The translations under genes were made by a program, and so were the position numbers. Below, one piece after another: positions 22,304 to 31,831 of a stretch of 64,000 nucleotides of DNA (the stretch's first letter is position 1; each line of letters starts with the position of its first letter). The notes beneath the pieces were generated by a model. That model ran no database searches. It had not been told where the DNA came from and saw only the letters and a program-made list of their open reading frames with translations. Location: assembly GCF_963576675.1 (NCBI RefSeq), contig NC_088912.1, positions 12,795,001 through 12,859,000 of the forward strand. Reading direction: 5' to 3'. This DNA comes from Euphorbia lathyris. Its lineage: Eukaryota; Streptophyta; Magnoliopsida; Malpighiales; Euphorbiaceae.

Positions 22304-22744
22304 TACGCGGGGCGTATCATTATTTATGCGGGGCGTATCGTCATTTACGCGGGGCGTAAAACATGGTGTCAGAAATAATTGCCTTATCCGCAGGCACCAT
22401 GTGGAAATGACTCAGCATACGCGGGGCGTATGACACCTTACGCGGGGCGTATGACACCTTACGCGGGGCATATGACACATGTCGGAAATGATTGGCCTAA
22501 TCCTGAAAGTCAGACTGCATTGTCTTCAGGAGTCAACTATCCATACGCGGGGCGTATCACCATTTACGCGGGGCGTAAAAGGTAGTTCTTCAACGTAAAA
22601 AGATCAGAGACTCATTTACGCGGGGCGTACTTCAGCTACGCAGGGCGTATTTGAGATAATTAGACATAGAATTGGTCCACATGCAGGAGATTTTTGACGG
22701 AATGGGCACTTACGCGGGGCGTATATCACCTTACGCGGGGCGTA
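22304..22744 (+). promoter_or_regulatory. 21-bp-phased CpG-rich 13-mer array upstream of LTR promoter
   Basis: Copies of TACGCGGGGCGTA (some with one change) start at 22304, 22325, 22346; 22418, 22439, 22460; 22544, 22565; 22617, 22637; 22711, 22732. Spacing within each cluster is 21 bp (once 20), about two turns of B-DNA, so the motifs in a cluster face the same side. The array ends about 78 bp before the TATA box. The motif and grouping are visible directly; a role as a transcription-factor or silencing-factor array is inferred. Confidence 0.85.
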
Positions 22745-22821
22745 TCATGGGATTTCTGCACCAAATAATGTTGCTCCATACTTGTACCTTGTGAAGTTAC
22801 AATTCTACCCCTAGCTTGATG

Positions 22822-22830
22822 TATAAATAA
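22822..22830 (+). promoter_or_regulatory. TATA box of Athila-like 5' LTR
   Basis: TATAAATAA precedes GAGTGACTAGCACTCATT, the likely start region. The same arrangement occurs at 10295 and, inverted, near 28535. Confidence 0.6.
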
Positions 22831-23874
22831 GAGTGACTAGCACTCATTTAGACACCTTCTACTTTCTATCTTCTACCTCTACCTCACTTAGATAGTTGTT
22901 GTATAGTTTTGGTTTTAGATTGGGTTTATGTAATAAAACTCTCCCACCTCGAGAGCTTGTTCGGTTATTCCGGCGTTCCATCAACGTTCCGCTCCATCAT
23001 TCATCACCAAGCTCGAGAGTTCCACCTCCAAGTCCTAAGAGACGGCCTTGAGTCCGGTTGGCTAGTCCCGAGGGCCGATTCTTCCTTCTTCACTTGCTAA
23101 CTAGCTTGCACTCTTCCTATGTACTAGGCTTGGTTGTATTCCTCATTTATGCTTTCCATATTTATAATATATGATTTGCAATTTCCGTTTCTATATACGT
23201 GTTGATGTTTATTGCTTGTTTTGATACTCATAATTGACTATTGTGTAGAGGAACGCGATTTTCGACGCCATTCGGGCTATCTTTAGGGACTCATATAGGT
23301 GTTGCCTTACCGGAAGTGACAAACCGGAAAACCGTAGGAATTGACAAGCCACGGAACTTACGGTCCCTAGTTTCTGACCCCCAGCATTAGACACGCCTTG
23401 ACTAGGAACCACGTAGTCTAAGTACTTCACGGGTCGGTCGAACTACACGTAGTCGTCTTTGCAAGAGTAAATTGTCAATCGAATATATTTGGAGTCATTG
23501 CCTTTTATATTTATAACTTATCGTCGCCCATATCATTCCGTGGAGTTTTCCGTTACATAAACCTGTGTCGCCAATAGTTTAGAAGTAGTTTGTAGTTGTG
23601 TCGCACACCAATCCCAAAGTAGACACCGCTTAGATAACGTATAAAACCGAGTCGTCTAATACTTGCAGTTATAAATCCCGTGGATTCGATACCCGGTCTT
23701 AACCGAATTATTACTTGATACGACGGGGTACACTTGCCCCTAAGTAGTCGTAGCGTCTAGTAGAGTTAAGAGCAATTTATAAAGATCACATCCATAGACA
23801 TAGTCATAACGCACTCATAATATATACATTTCATCATAGAAACTCTACCACTAGGCGTCGCGCTACCAAGTTTT

Positions 23875-23892
23875 TGGCGCCGTTGCCGGGGA
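23875..23892 (+). other. Primer binding site (tRNA-Asp type)
   Basis: TGGCGCCGTTGCCGGGGA lies six bases after the 5' LTR end. It is the primer sequence used by many Athila-lineage elements and supports that assignment. Confidence 0.85.
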
Positions 23893-24016
23893 TTTATAAT
23901 ATCTTGCAATATTAGACAAAAACGTTTTATTGTTAGTTTAAGCATTTGTAAATATTATTTTCCCTTTTTGTGAATAATTTATTTCGTTTTATGTTACTAA
24001 TGATTTGTTTCATGGT

Positions 24017-24574
24017 ATGATGCTTCATAATCGTCATCGGTGGGACGACCGCATGGATGACGAATGCCCACACTCAATCTCGCAATTCGATGTGATAAAC
24101 TCTTTGCTTAAAGATATTCATGAAGGATTATCTAACACCGAGACATATTTCAGGGAAATAGGAAATCTATGGGCCAGATTGAAGTCTCCTCGTGATTCCG
24201 CCGCGGACGAATCAAGTCGAGAGTCCAATTCGGTTTGTCAAAATGGGAAGCTCGAGTTAATCGAGTTTTCTCAAAAGGATTCCCCAAATATTCAAGGCTA
24301 TCTCAGTGGGGAGAAAAATAAGTCGGTTGTGTGCGGACCCATGAAAGTAAATCCAAAGTTAGAAGAGTCGAAGGTTCCTTCTACCTCGGAACATCTCGCT
24401 CCTTTTGAACTACCAAAGGAGTTAAAAAGGGAGCAAAATAAACTTTTCGATAATTTCTGTACATATAGTTTTTGGTTTTTGTCAAATTCTTTTGAAGCGA
24501 ACAATCCGTTTTGCAGGTACGGGTTGTTTATTCAAGAATTTGAATTCCTAACGCGAATGGAAGCATGCACCTAG
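24017..24574 (+). CDS. Unassigned retrotransposon ORF (about 185 aa)
   Basis: This is the first open frame after the primer site, starting at tandem ATGs at 24017/24020 and ending in TAG. The product is hydrophilic, with many Ser, Glu and Lys residues (for example SPRDSAADESSRESNS), a histidine-rich start and no membrane segment or zinc knuckle. I do not recognise a domain. Its position is where gag would begin in other LTR elements, so it may be a degenerate gag leader or an extra ORF peculiar to the family. It may also be non-coding leader that happens to be open. Confidence 0.4.
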   Translation: MMLHNRHRWDDRMDDECPHSISQFDVINSLLKDIHEGLSNTETYFREIGNLWARLKSPRDSAADESSRESNSVCQNGKLELIEFSQKDSPNIQGYLSGEKNKSVVCGPMKVNPKLEESKVPSTSEHLAPFELPKELKREQNKLFDNFCTYSFWFLSNSFEANNPFCRYGLFIQEFEFLTRMEACT

Positions 24575-24789
24575 GAGGAAGTTCAAAGTCGAGCTACTTC
24601 GACTCAAAACGTAGCACCGGTTTGAATTCCTCGAACCACTTGTCTATATGTATTATAAACTTTATTTCGTTTCTTTATTTTGCATTGTTGTTCTATTTTC
24701 ATCTTCACTTTATTTTATCTTCTTCTATTTTCTTTTATTTTTATAAAACCAAAAGAAAAACAAATCCCTTTTTAATCCAAATTTTATGA

Positions 24790-27242
24790 CACGCGGGGCG
24801 TACGCACCTATACGTCCCGTGTATCTACGTGTCTAATCCTCATTCACAATAAAAGACACGGTACGCGGGGCATCTCTCCTGCCACGCCCCGCGTACACTT
24901 TAATTTTCGTCACTTTTTGAATAAACGCCACGTGGGAGGACACGCGGGACGTACCCCAGGGCACGCCCCGCGTATCCTCGGGGAGTTGTGAATTACAACT
25001 CCCCATGGCAACTCCCTTTCCCTCAAACTTCCCATCACTCATCTTCCCCATACACCTTTTCCACTTCCACACTCCACCTTCCTTTCCATCCAATCAACTT
25101 CCATCATTCCAAATTCAAATTTTCAACTTCCCTCCATAATAAATTTTCATTAACCACCCCCCTTAATTACAAATTAATAAAAATTAAAAAGAGTCATAAA
25201 TAAAACATAAAAATCATAAAATCAATTAAAAATCATTAAACACTCATAAACCCAAAAATCAAAAAAATCAGAAAATTACCAAAACCACAAAAATCCTTCA
25301 TCTTCCGTCCTTATACGCGGGGCGTAACCCCATTTACGCCCCGCGTCTCCGCCCTTTTTGTCATAAAAAAGGAGCAGGTGGTCCGATACGCGTGGCGTAA
25401 CCCATTACGCCGCGCGTATCTCACCATTCTTGCGCAAAAATAACATCAGGGGGAGGGATACGCGTGGCGTGGCCCCTTTACGCCCCGCGTACCCCTCTAG
25501 GAATCCGAGTTCTGCTTGGATTCCCCACTTCTCCCCTATTTATACTCCCCTTTTCTCCCTTCCCTTCCTCACAACTATCTCAACTCTCTCCCAACCTTCT
25601 TCCACCTTCTCTCAATCCTTCTCCATTCCTAACTATTGCCATGGCACGAAAGAGAGCCGCCGACATACGCCCCCCACGGTCCACTCGGGCCCGATCCTCC
25701 CGTTCCGCACAAAACCAACAATCACCTCCACCTCCCGAACGGGAGGGAACTCCACCACTTACCCGCCTACATCGGGCCCCTTTTCATCTCCTAACCGAGG
25801 GGGAGGCCGAGCACTACCAAACACTTTCCGCTGCCCACTTTATGGAACTTCCGTACATTGAGCGGAACACTCTTGACCGTTTCGGTCTTGGTACGATCAT
25901 TTTCTTGCACGGCACCACGTTTACCCCTCCTTAGTTTTGGAGTTCTACACCACCCTCACCTCTAACAATGTCCCCGGTGCCGCCCTCTTCAATTTTCGCC
26001 TTCACAACCACCCCTTCACCATTGATACCCAATGGCTCCGCAATCACTTCACCAAACAAGCGGAAAATGGTATCTCCCATTGGCCCGAGGATGTTTCCGC
26101 TCGTGATTTTTGGACCTCCATCACCGGGTCCGAGGATTATGACGTCTCTAACCTCCGCCCCTCTCTCATTCGTGATCCAATCCTCCAACTTCTCCACCGC
26201 TTCATCTCCGTCTACTTTTCGGGGAAGTCGGAATCCACCAAGGTCAACAAGGACGAACTTTTGGCACTCTATTGTTGTGTCAACAACCGTGCCTATGACC
26301 TCTCCTATCTTGTGGCCGTCCAACTCCACCACATTTCCACCCGAAAGCGGGGCAAGATCGGGTTGGGCCATCTAGTCACTCTTTTCGCCACTTCCATTCT
26401 TAGCGAGGCTACCCTTGCTCGTCTCCCAAGCCTTTTGCCTAGGCCCGTGGAGAAAAATTCTTTTAAGTCCCTTAACCGTTCCACTTCGGGCCCGGGAGAG
26501 ACTTCGGGGGCGGCTCATGCAAACGAGGAAGGGGGTTCGGATTCGGATTCCGATTTGGGTCTCAACTTTAGCCCTCCACCTAACCATGACTTCAATGCCA
26601 TCTATGCTCGGTTGGATATCTTGGAGGATAACCAACGCCGGGACCGGGTTCATTATGACTCCCAATTCGCCACCCTCAACACCCGCTTCGACTCCATCGA
26701 AGCACAACAACGGGAGGACCGGGCCCATATCGACACTCGTTTCGATGCTCTCACCGCTTCCTTCGCTTCCTACTTCAACCTCCATGGCAATCCACCTGCA
26801 CCGCAATCCTAATTTCTGTTTCTTTTCTTTTCATGTTTTCTTTTTAATGTTGTTTTTATTATTTCCTGTGTTGTTTTTATGTTTGTAATGTAGGCTGTTC
26901 TTTTTTTCATTGAAATTGTTAAGTCCCGTTTGTGTTTTGTGCTTTCGTTCTTTTCATTTTATTGTTTAAAGCATAACACCACGCAGGGCGTACCCCATGG
27001 CACGCCCCGCGTACCCCTCATTTTTATAAAAGTTCAGAAACTCAAACACGCGGAGCGCCCAGTTCCTGCGCCCCGCATATTTGAGTCTCTGACTCCAAAA
27101 CAAAAAAAATATGTATATATATATAAACAATGCCTTACGCGGGGCGCCCTCCCTATTACGCCCCGCGTATTTGAGTCTCTCACTCAAAACGCACTAATAA
27201 TGCTACCCTACGCGGGGTGCTCCCCTGGGCACGCCTCGCGTA
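24790..27242. repeat. Ten inverted pairs of the LTR 13-mer flanking ORF1
   Basis: Each pair is a TACGCGGGGCGTA-type arm followed by its complement. Arm starts are 24790/24811, 24862/24883, 24941/24962, 25314/25335, 25387/25406, 25459/25479, 26980/27001, 27047/27067, 27136/27157 and 27209/27230. Offsets are 21 bp in seven pairs and 19-20 in three. As RNA each can form a 12-13 bp GC-rich hairpin with a loop of about 6-9 nt. Six pairs lie before ORF1 and four after it. Function is unknown. Confidence 0.8.
25641..26812 (+). pseudogene. Athila-type ORF1 (putative plant transposon protein), frameshifted
   Basis: The frame opens at an ATG in good context (GCCATGG) at 25641 with a basic start (MARKRAADIRPPRSTRARSS), then LTEGEAEHYQTLSAA and YIERNTLDRFGLG. 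It runs to a stop at 25934. The rest of the protein lies in another frame to 26812: EFYTTLTSNNVPGAALFNF, FWTSITGSEDYDVS, FISVYFSGKSESTKVNKDEL, HHISTRKRGKIGLGHLVTLF, and a C-terminal coiled-coil-like repeat around LDILEDNQRRDRVHYDS and EAQQREDRAHIDTRFD. A small indel near 25890 explains the change of frame. This matches the family annotated in plants as ATHILA ORF-1/putative plant transposon protein, whose role is unclear. No pol follows. Confidence 0.85.
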
Positions 27243-27249
27243 GGGCCCC

Positions 27250-28071
27250 TGACCACTGAGGGTCTTCTTCTTTTCCTTTTCTTACTTTATTTTTGTTTTT
27301 GTTTTAGTTTCTTTTTGCGACGCCCTTGGAATAGGCGTCATTTTAAATAACGCGGAGGGACGTGCAACCCCGCACTTAACGTTTGTTTTGCACTACCAAA
27401 AACAAAAATAAAAATTTTATCACAACAAAATAATTAAACTAATTTATTGACTCTTTTAAATTTTCCCGACACGTTATCCCTCCTTCGAAAATTAATTAAA
27501 GTTCCGTTATTTGTCATCAAAAATAAAAGTGTCGGAACATAAAGGAATGATTCGATTAAGAAATTTTAGTCTTGGTTTTGAAATTAGGGAATTTGTGCAA
27601 AGCTTAGGTTAGTACTAAACTAAGGCATTGAGTCTTAACCCAAATGTTATCTCCATAATGAACTTTAAAAAGGCAATAAAAACGGGATAGTTGAGAATTT
27701 GACGAGAACTTGAAAGTACACAATTTAAACCCGAATCTTTGTGAAGTATATTTGAGCCTAAAAGAGTTCGTACGAGAACTCTATTTCTTTCACAATTTTT
27801 CGAGAGCTTTGACTTCACTCGACGCATAGAATTTGCATCTAATACAGGGTTAAGTACACTTATTGTGGTAAAAAGGCAATAGATGATAAACCGAACCCAC
27901 TTAGGCTAATCTCTCTTAATTTATTTTTCTCGTTTTCATTAAATATTAGGAAACCCCCTCGAGCCTATTAACCAACTTTTTTGTTAATACCCTCTTAACA
28001 TTTAACCCTTTTTCCTCTGGTTCAATTACCGACATAATCAAGTTGCACCCGAATTACCCGAAATAAGTCAC
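27250..28071 (+). other. Non-coding internal region of the Athila-like element
   Basis: No domain is seen. The stretch is T-rich at first, then has phrases such as CGACGCCCTTGGAATAGGCG. It runs to the inversion breakpoint at 28071/28072. Confidence 0.5.
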
Positions 28072-29916
28072 GTCCCTAAAGATAGCCCGAATGGCGTCGG
28101 AAATCGCGTTCCCCTACACAATAGTCAATTATGAGTATCAAAACAAGCAATAAACATCAACACGTATATAGAAACGGAAATTGCAAATCATATATTATAA
28201 ATATGGAAAGCATAAATGAGGAATACAACCAAGCCTAGTACATAGGAAGAGTGCAAGCTAGTTAGCAAGTGAAGAGGGAAGAATCGGCCCTCGAGACTAG
28301 CCAACCGGACTCAAGGCCGTCTCTTAGGACTTGGAGGTGGAACTCTCGAGCTTGGTGATGAATGATGGAGCGGAACGTTGATGGAACGCCGGAATAACCG
28401 AACAAGCTCTCGAGGTGGGAGAGTTTTATTACATAAACCCAATCTAAAACTAAAACTATACAACAACTATCTAGGTAAGGTAGAGGTAGAAGATAGAAAG
28501 TAGAAGGTGTCTAAATGAGTGCTAGTCACTCTTATTTATACATCAAGCTAGGGGTAGAATTGTAACTTCACAAGGTACAAGTATGGAGCAACATTATTTG
28601 GTGCAGAAATCCCATGATACGCCCCGCGTAAGGTGATATACGCCCCGCGTAAGTGCCCATTCCGTCAGAAATCTCCTGCATGTGGACCAATTCTATGTCT
28701 AATTGTCTCAAATACGCCCTGCGTAGCTGAAGTACGCCCCGCGTAAATGAGTCTCTGATCTTTTTACGTTGAAGAACTACCTTTTACGCCCCGCGTAAAT
28801 GGTGATACGCCCCGCGTATGGAGAGTTGACTCCGGGAGACAATGCAGTCTGACTTTCAGGATTAGGCCAATCATTTCCGACATGTGTCATACGCCCCGCG
28901 TAAGGTGTCATACGCCCCGCGTATGCTGACTCATTTCCACATGGTACCTGCGGATAAGGCAATTATTTCTGACACCATGTTTTACGCCCCGCGTAAATGA
29001 CGATACGCCCCGCGTAAATAATGATACGCCCCGCGTATTTGAGTAGATTTTCACTCCTTCCTCGTACTCGAAATACAAATCTTGAGAGCTGAGTTAGCTT
29101 GACGTTTTATTTTCTAATATTAATCAAAAATAAGGAAAATTAACCGAAAGTAAGGAATTTATTTTTATTTTGTTATTTTATTAAAACACTCTATTTTTGT
29201 AATTAAACTTATTTATTTCTTCTAAAATTAAACCGTAACTCACGCTAAAAGATAGGGACGAAACGCCCCTATCAAACCTCCTCGGACTTTAAAGTTTTAC
29301 TTGTCCTCAAGTAAAAGAGATCGAAAGATAAGGGATTGAGAAAATTAAGAAACAAACCGAAGGTTGGTTTTGCCAAGTGCGTGATTTCAAAGTTATGGTT
29401 TTGTGCAAAGGTTTCGGTAAGTACCTCCGCAAACAATTGAGTACAAAAACTTGTTTGAAACCTCCATGATCAAGATTTAATAGGCAATATTAACGGGGGT
29501 TGATTATCTCTTGAGAACCCGATAGTACCTCACCAAGGGATTTCGCTCTTACGTTCAATTTTAGGTGGGTCGGTGTTTTATCGCTCTTCTTTGCACTTAC
29601 TCGAGATCATGTTGAATTTGCATTTTTATCCGGGTTTTTCCTCCTAAAATATGGTTAGTCAATATTAAAAATGAACCCGGAGGGGGGTTGTAATGTGGAT
29701 GGCTACTTTAGTGGTCAGTTTAAAGAAACTCGAGTTCAAAAATACCGTTTTGTGATTGCACCGTATCATTGCTTATTTTGGCCTTGACGAATTTTATAAG
29801 TCGTACTTCAAAATTGCTCGGGTGGAGCTTTGAGAATGCCTTATTATTTATTGTATCCTTTGTTTTGATAGAGGCACAAAAACAATATTTTGAGAGCTAA
29901 TGGTGCTCATTTGCTA
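28072..29916 (-). repeat. Inverted block: first two thirds of 3' LTR plus adjoining internal DNA
   Basis: 28072-29274 is the reverse complement of 22067-23290 of the 5' LTR, including the motif array and TATA box. 29275-29916, read on the minus strand, is the end of the internal region with the lineage phrase CTTGAGGACAAGT and the purine tract CCGAGGAGG just before the LTR start. The remaining LTR resumes in normal orientation at 29917. A single inversion with one breakpoint inside the 3' LTR explains all of this. Confidence 0.9.
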
Positions 29917-30490
29917 TATAGGTGTTGCCTTACCGGAAGTGACAAACCGGAAACCGTAGGAATTGACAAGCCACGGAACTTACGGGCCCTAGTTTCTGAC
30001 CCCCAGCATTAGACACGCCTTGACTAGGAACCACGTAGTCTAAGTACTTCACGGGTCGGTCGAACTACACGTAGTCGTCTTTGCAAGAGTAAATTGTCAA
30101 TCGAATATATTCGGAGTCATTGCCTTTTATATTTATAACTTATCGTCGCCCATATCATTCCGTGGAGTTTTCCGTTACATAAACCTGTGTCGCCAATAGT
30201 TTAGAAGTAGTTTGTAGTTGTGTCGCACACCAATCCCAAAGTATACACCGCTTAGATAACGTATAAAACCGAGTCGTCTAATGCTTGCAGTTATAAATCC
30301 CGTGGATTCGATACCCGGTCTTAACCGGATTATTACTTGATACGATGGGGTACACTTGCCCCTAAGTAGTCGTAGCGTCTAGTAGAGTTAAGAGCAATTT
30401 ATAAAGATCACATCCATAGACATAGTCATAACGCACTCATAATATATACATTTCATCATAGAAACTCTACCACTAGGCATCGCGCTACCA
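29917..30490 (+). repeat. 3' LTR, final third in normal orientation
   Basis: Matches 23294-23868 with a handful of differences (one base fewer in an A run near 29950). Ends GCGCTACCA and is followed by the AGTAC target duplication. Confidence 0.9.
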
Positions 30491-31831
30491 AGTACACACT
30501 AATAGGTAGCTCTGACCATCCCAAGGAATGCTCAAAATAATTTAGAACCGAATAATTGATCAAGGACATGTCCCCAAGATTCAGATTCAAACGCTCCCAA
30601 AATGAAGGGAGGATCCAAGAATCGGTCCAAAAGCTTAGCTTTGAGGTCACGTCAATCAACCATAAACAATGCGAGTTCACCTTTTTGAAAACTCCCTTTC
30701 ATGATGACCAAACCGAGAACCCGATAGGTGAGCAACGCCGAGAGCAAGGGCCGGTAAGAAAACGAGATTTCAGAATGTTTAGGGAAATTTTTTTAGAGTC
30801 AATTAAGTCCCAACAGAAACCGCGCAGCGTGGCCTGATTCAAAACAAAATAATCCTTCATACCCAACCCTCCTTCCTTAATTTCGGAACAGCACACATAT
30901 CCCAAGAAGACGAAATTGTAGGTCATTAATTAATCAGATGAAAGCTGGAGAATCGAGTTCAATATTTAAGACTGAAATGTCTTTTATAGTTTTTGTTTGT
31001 CTTGTGCCCGTGCAACTTAGGTAGCACTTAAAAAATTATTGAATGTTACCACATCAAGTGAAGAATGAAACTTTTTTTAGCATGTCTATGTCTAGTAATT
31101 CAAACTTTGATAGAAAACCATGAACATAATAAAAGGTTATAGTTGGAGCACATTATATGATCATACAATTTTTTTTTTTAGAAGATCATACAATTGTTGC
31201 TCTAATTAATATAATAGATATTTGTAATCTCCTAAATGATTATTTATTGAGGGACAACAATTTTAGCCTTTTTACTCATTAAAATCTTGACATTGCATTC
31301 CTATATTTCAGTTTCACTGCATTTATGCCCTTTATTTTGATTATTGTTGAAATTAGAATTTCAATAATAGTATATATATATATGTCAAATTTTACTAATA
31401 GTAGTAGCTTGAATTTAATTGTCATGGTGAGATCACACAAAATGTCTAACTAATTTTTCAACTCTAAGTGGAAAACTTGAAGTCATTGTATAGATCTCTA
31501 AATAAAGTTGCAATTAACCTTGACTAGTTAATCAACCTAATTATTGTTTTTTTTCCATACTTCATCTCTGGTCGAGTAGCTATGTTTTATTGTTGTTTTA
31601 TGTTTTTATGATTTTTTTTTGCTTTGTGCACTGGTTTTAGTCTCTTTGTAGATTTCGTAAGATTTGATTTCTTAAGTTTATTTTCTGGTTATAATTATTC
31701 TGTTTTAATCCAATAAAGTTATAAGTATTTTTATATATATAAAAAAACTTCTATTATCATCTAATTAGAAGTAGAAAAGAAAACGAAAAATAAGGCATTG
31801 AAAATGATCAATTACACTGCTAACTAATTTA

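Larger units (their letters stand above)
22067..23868 (+). repeat. 5' LTR of Athila-like element (1802 bp)
   Basis: Begins TG, ends CA, follows the AGTAC target duplication and precedes a tRNA-Asp-type primer site. It contains the 13-mer array (22304-22744), a TATA box at 22822, and a region repeated in the broken LTR at 9.7 and 14.9 kb. It is 21 bp longer than the matching inverted 3' LTR piece, equal to one motif unit in the cluster at 22418-22472. Confidence 0.92.
22067..30490 (+). mobile_element. Athila-like LTR retrotransposon, non-autonomous, with inverted 3' part
   Basis: The element begins TGAAAGGGG and ends GCGCTACCA and is flanked by AGTAC at 22062-22066 and 30491-30495. Copy B near 58066 has no element. 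It has a 1.8-kb 5' LTR, a tRNA-Asp-type primer site, one unassigned ORF (24017), a frameshifted Athila-type ORF1 (25641-26812) and a long non-coding part. No protease, reverse transcriptase, RNase H or integrase was recognised, so it cannot move alone. A 1845-bp piece (28072-29916) holding the end of the internal region and two thirds of the 3' LTR is inverted. Few differences separate the LTRs, suggesting a fairly recent insertion. Confidence 0.9.
16840..30930 (-). pseudogene. LINE 3' relic in copy A, split by two insertions
   Basis: The pieces 16840-17914, 21808-22061 and 30496-30930 together equal the LINE relic at 56815-58545 in copy B. Read on the minus strand from the right they give the end of the ORF2 reverse-transcriptase region (SEIKEGGLGMKDYFVLNQA), the linker zinc-binding region, and the RNase H domain (KLNTDGSVASSA, APFEAKLQVVIF, RVLWHLP). 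The CACTA element (17915-21804) and Athila-like element (22067-30490) sit inside it. Frameshifts and stops occur throughout. It was inserted before the duplication because both copies carry it. Confidence 0.85.

Noticed and set aside
22304..22744. Regularly spaced short repeats resembling a CRISPR array
   Set aside because: The repeats are 13 bp, spacers are about 8 bp and themselves repeated, clusters are irregular, and they lie in a plant LTR.
25931..26806. Long minus-strand frames opposite the Athila-type ORF1
   Set aside because: They mirror the codon pattern of ORF1 and have no motif of their own.
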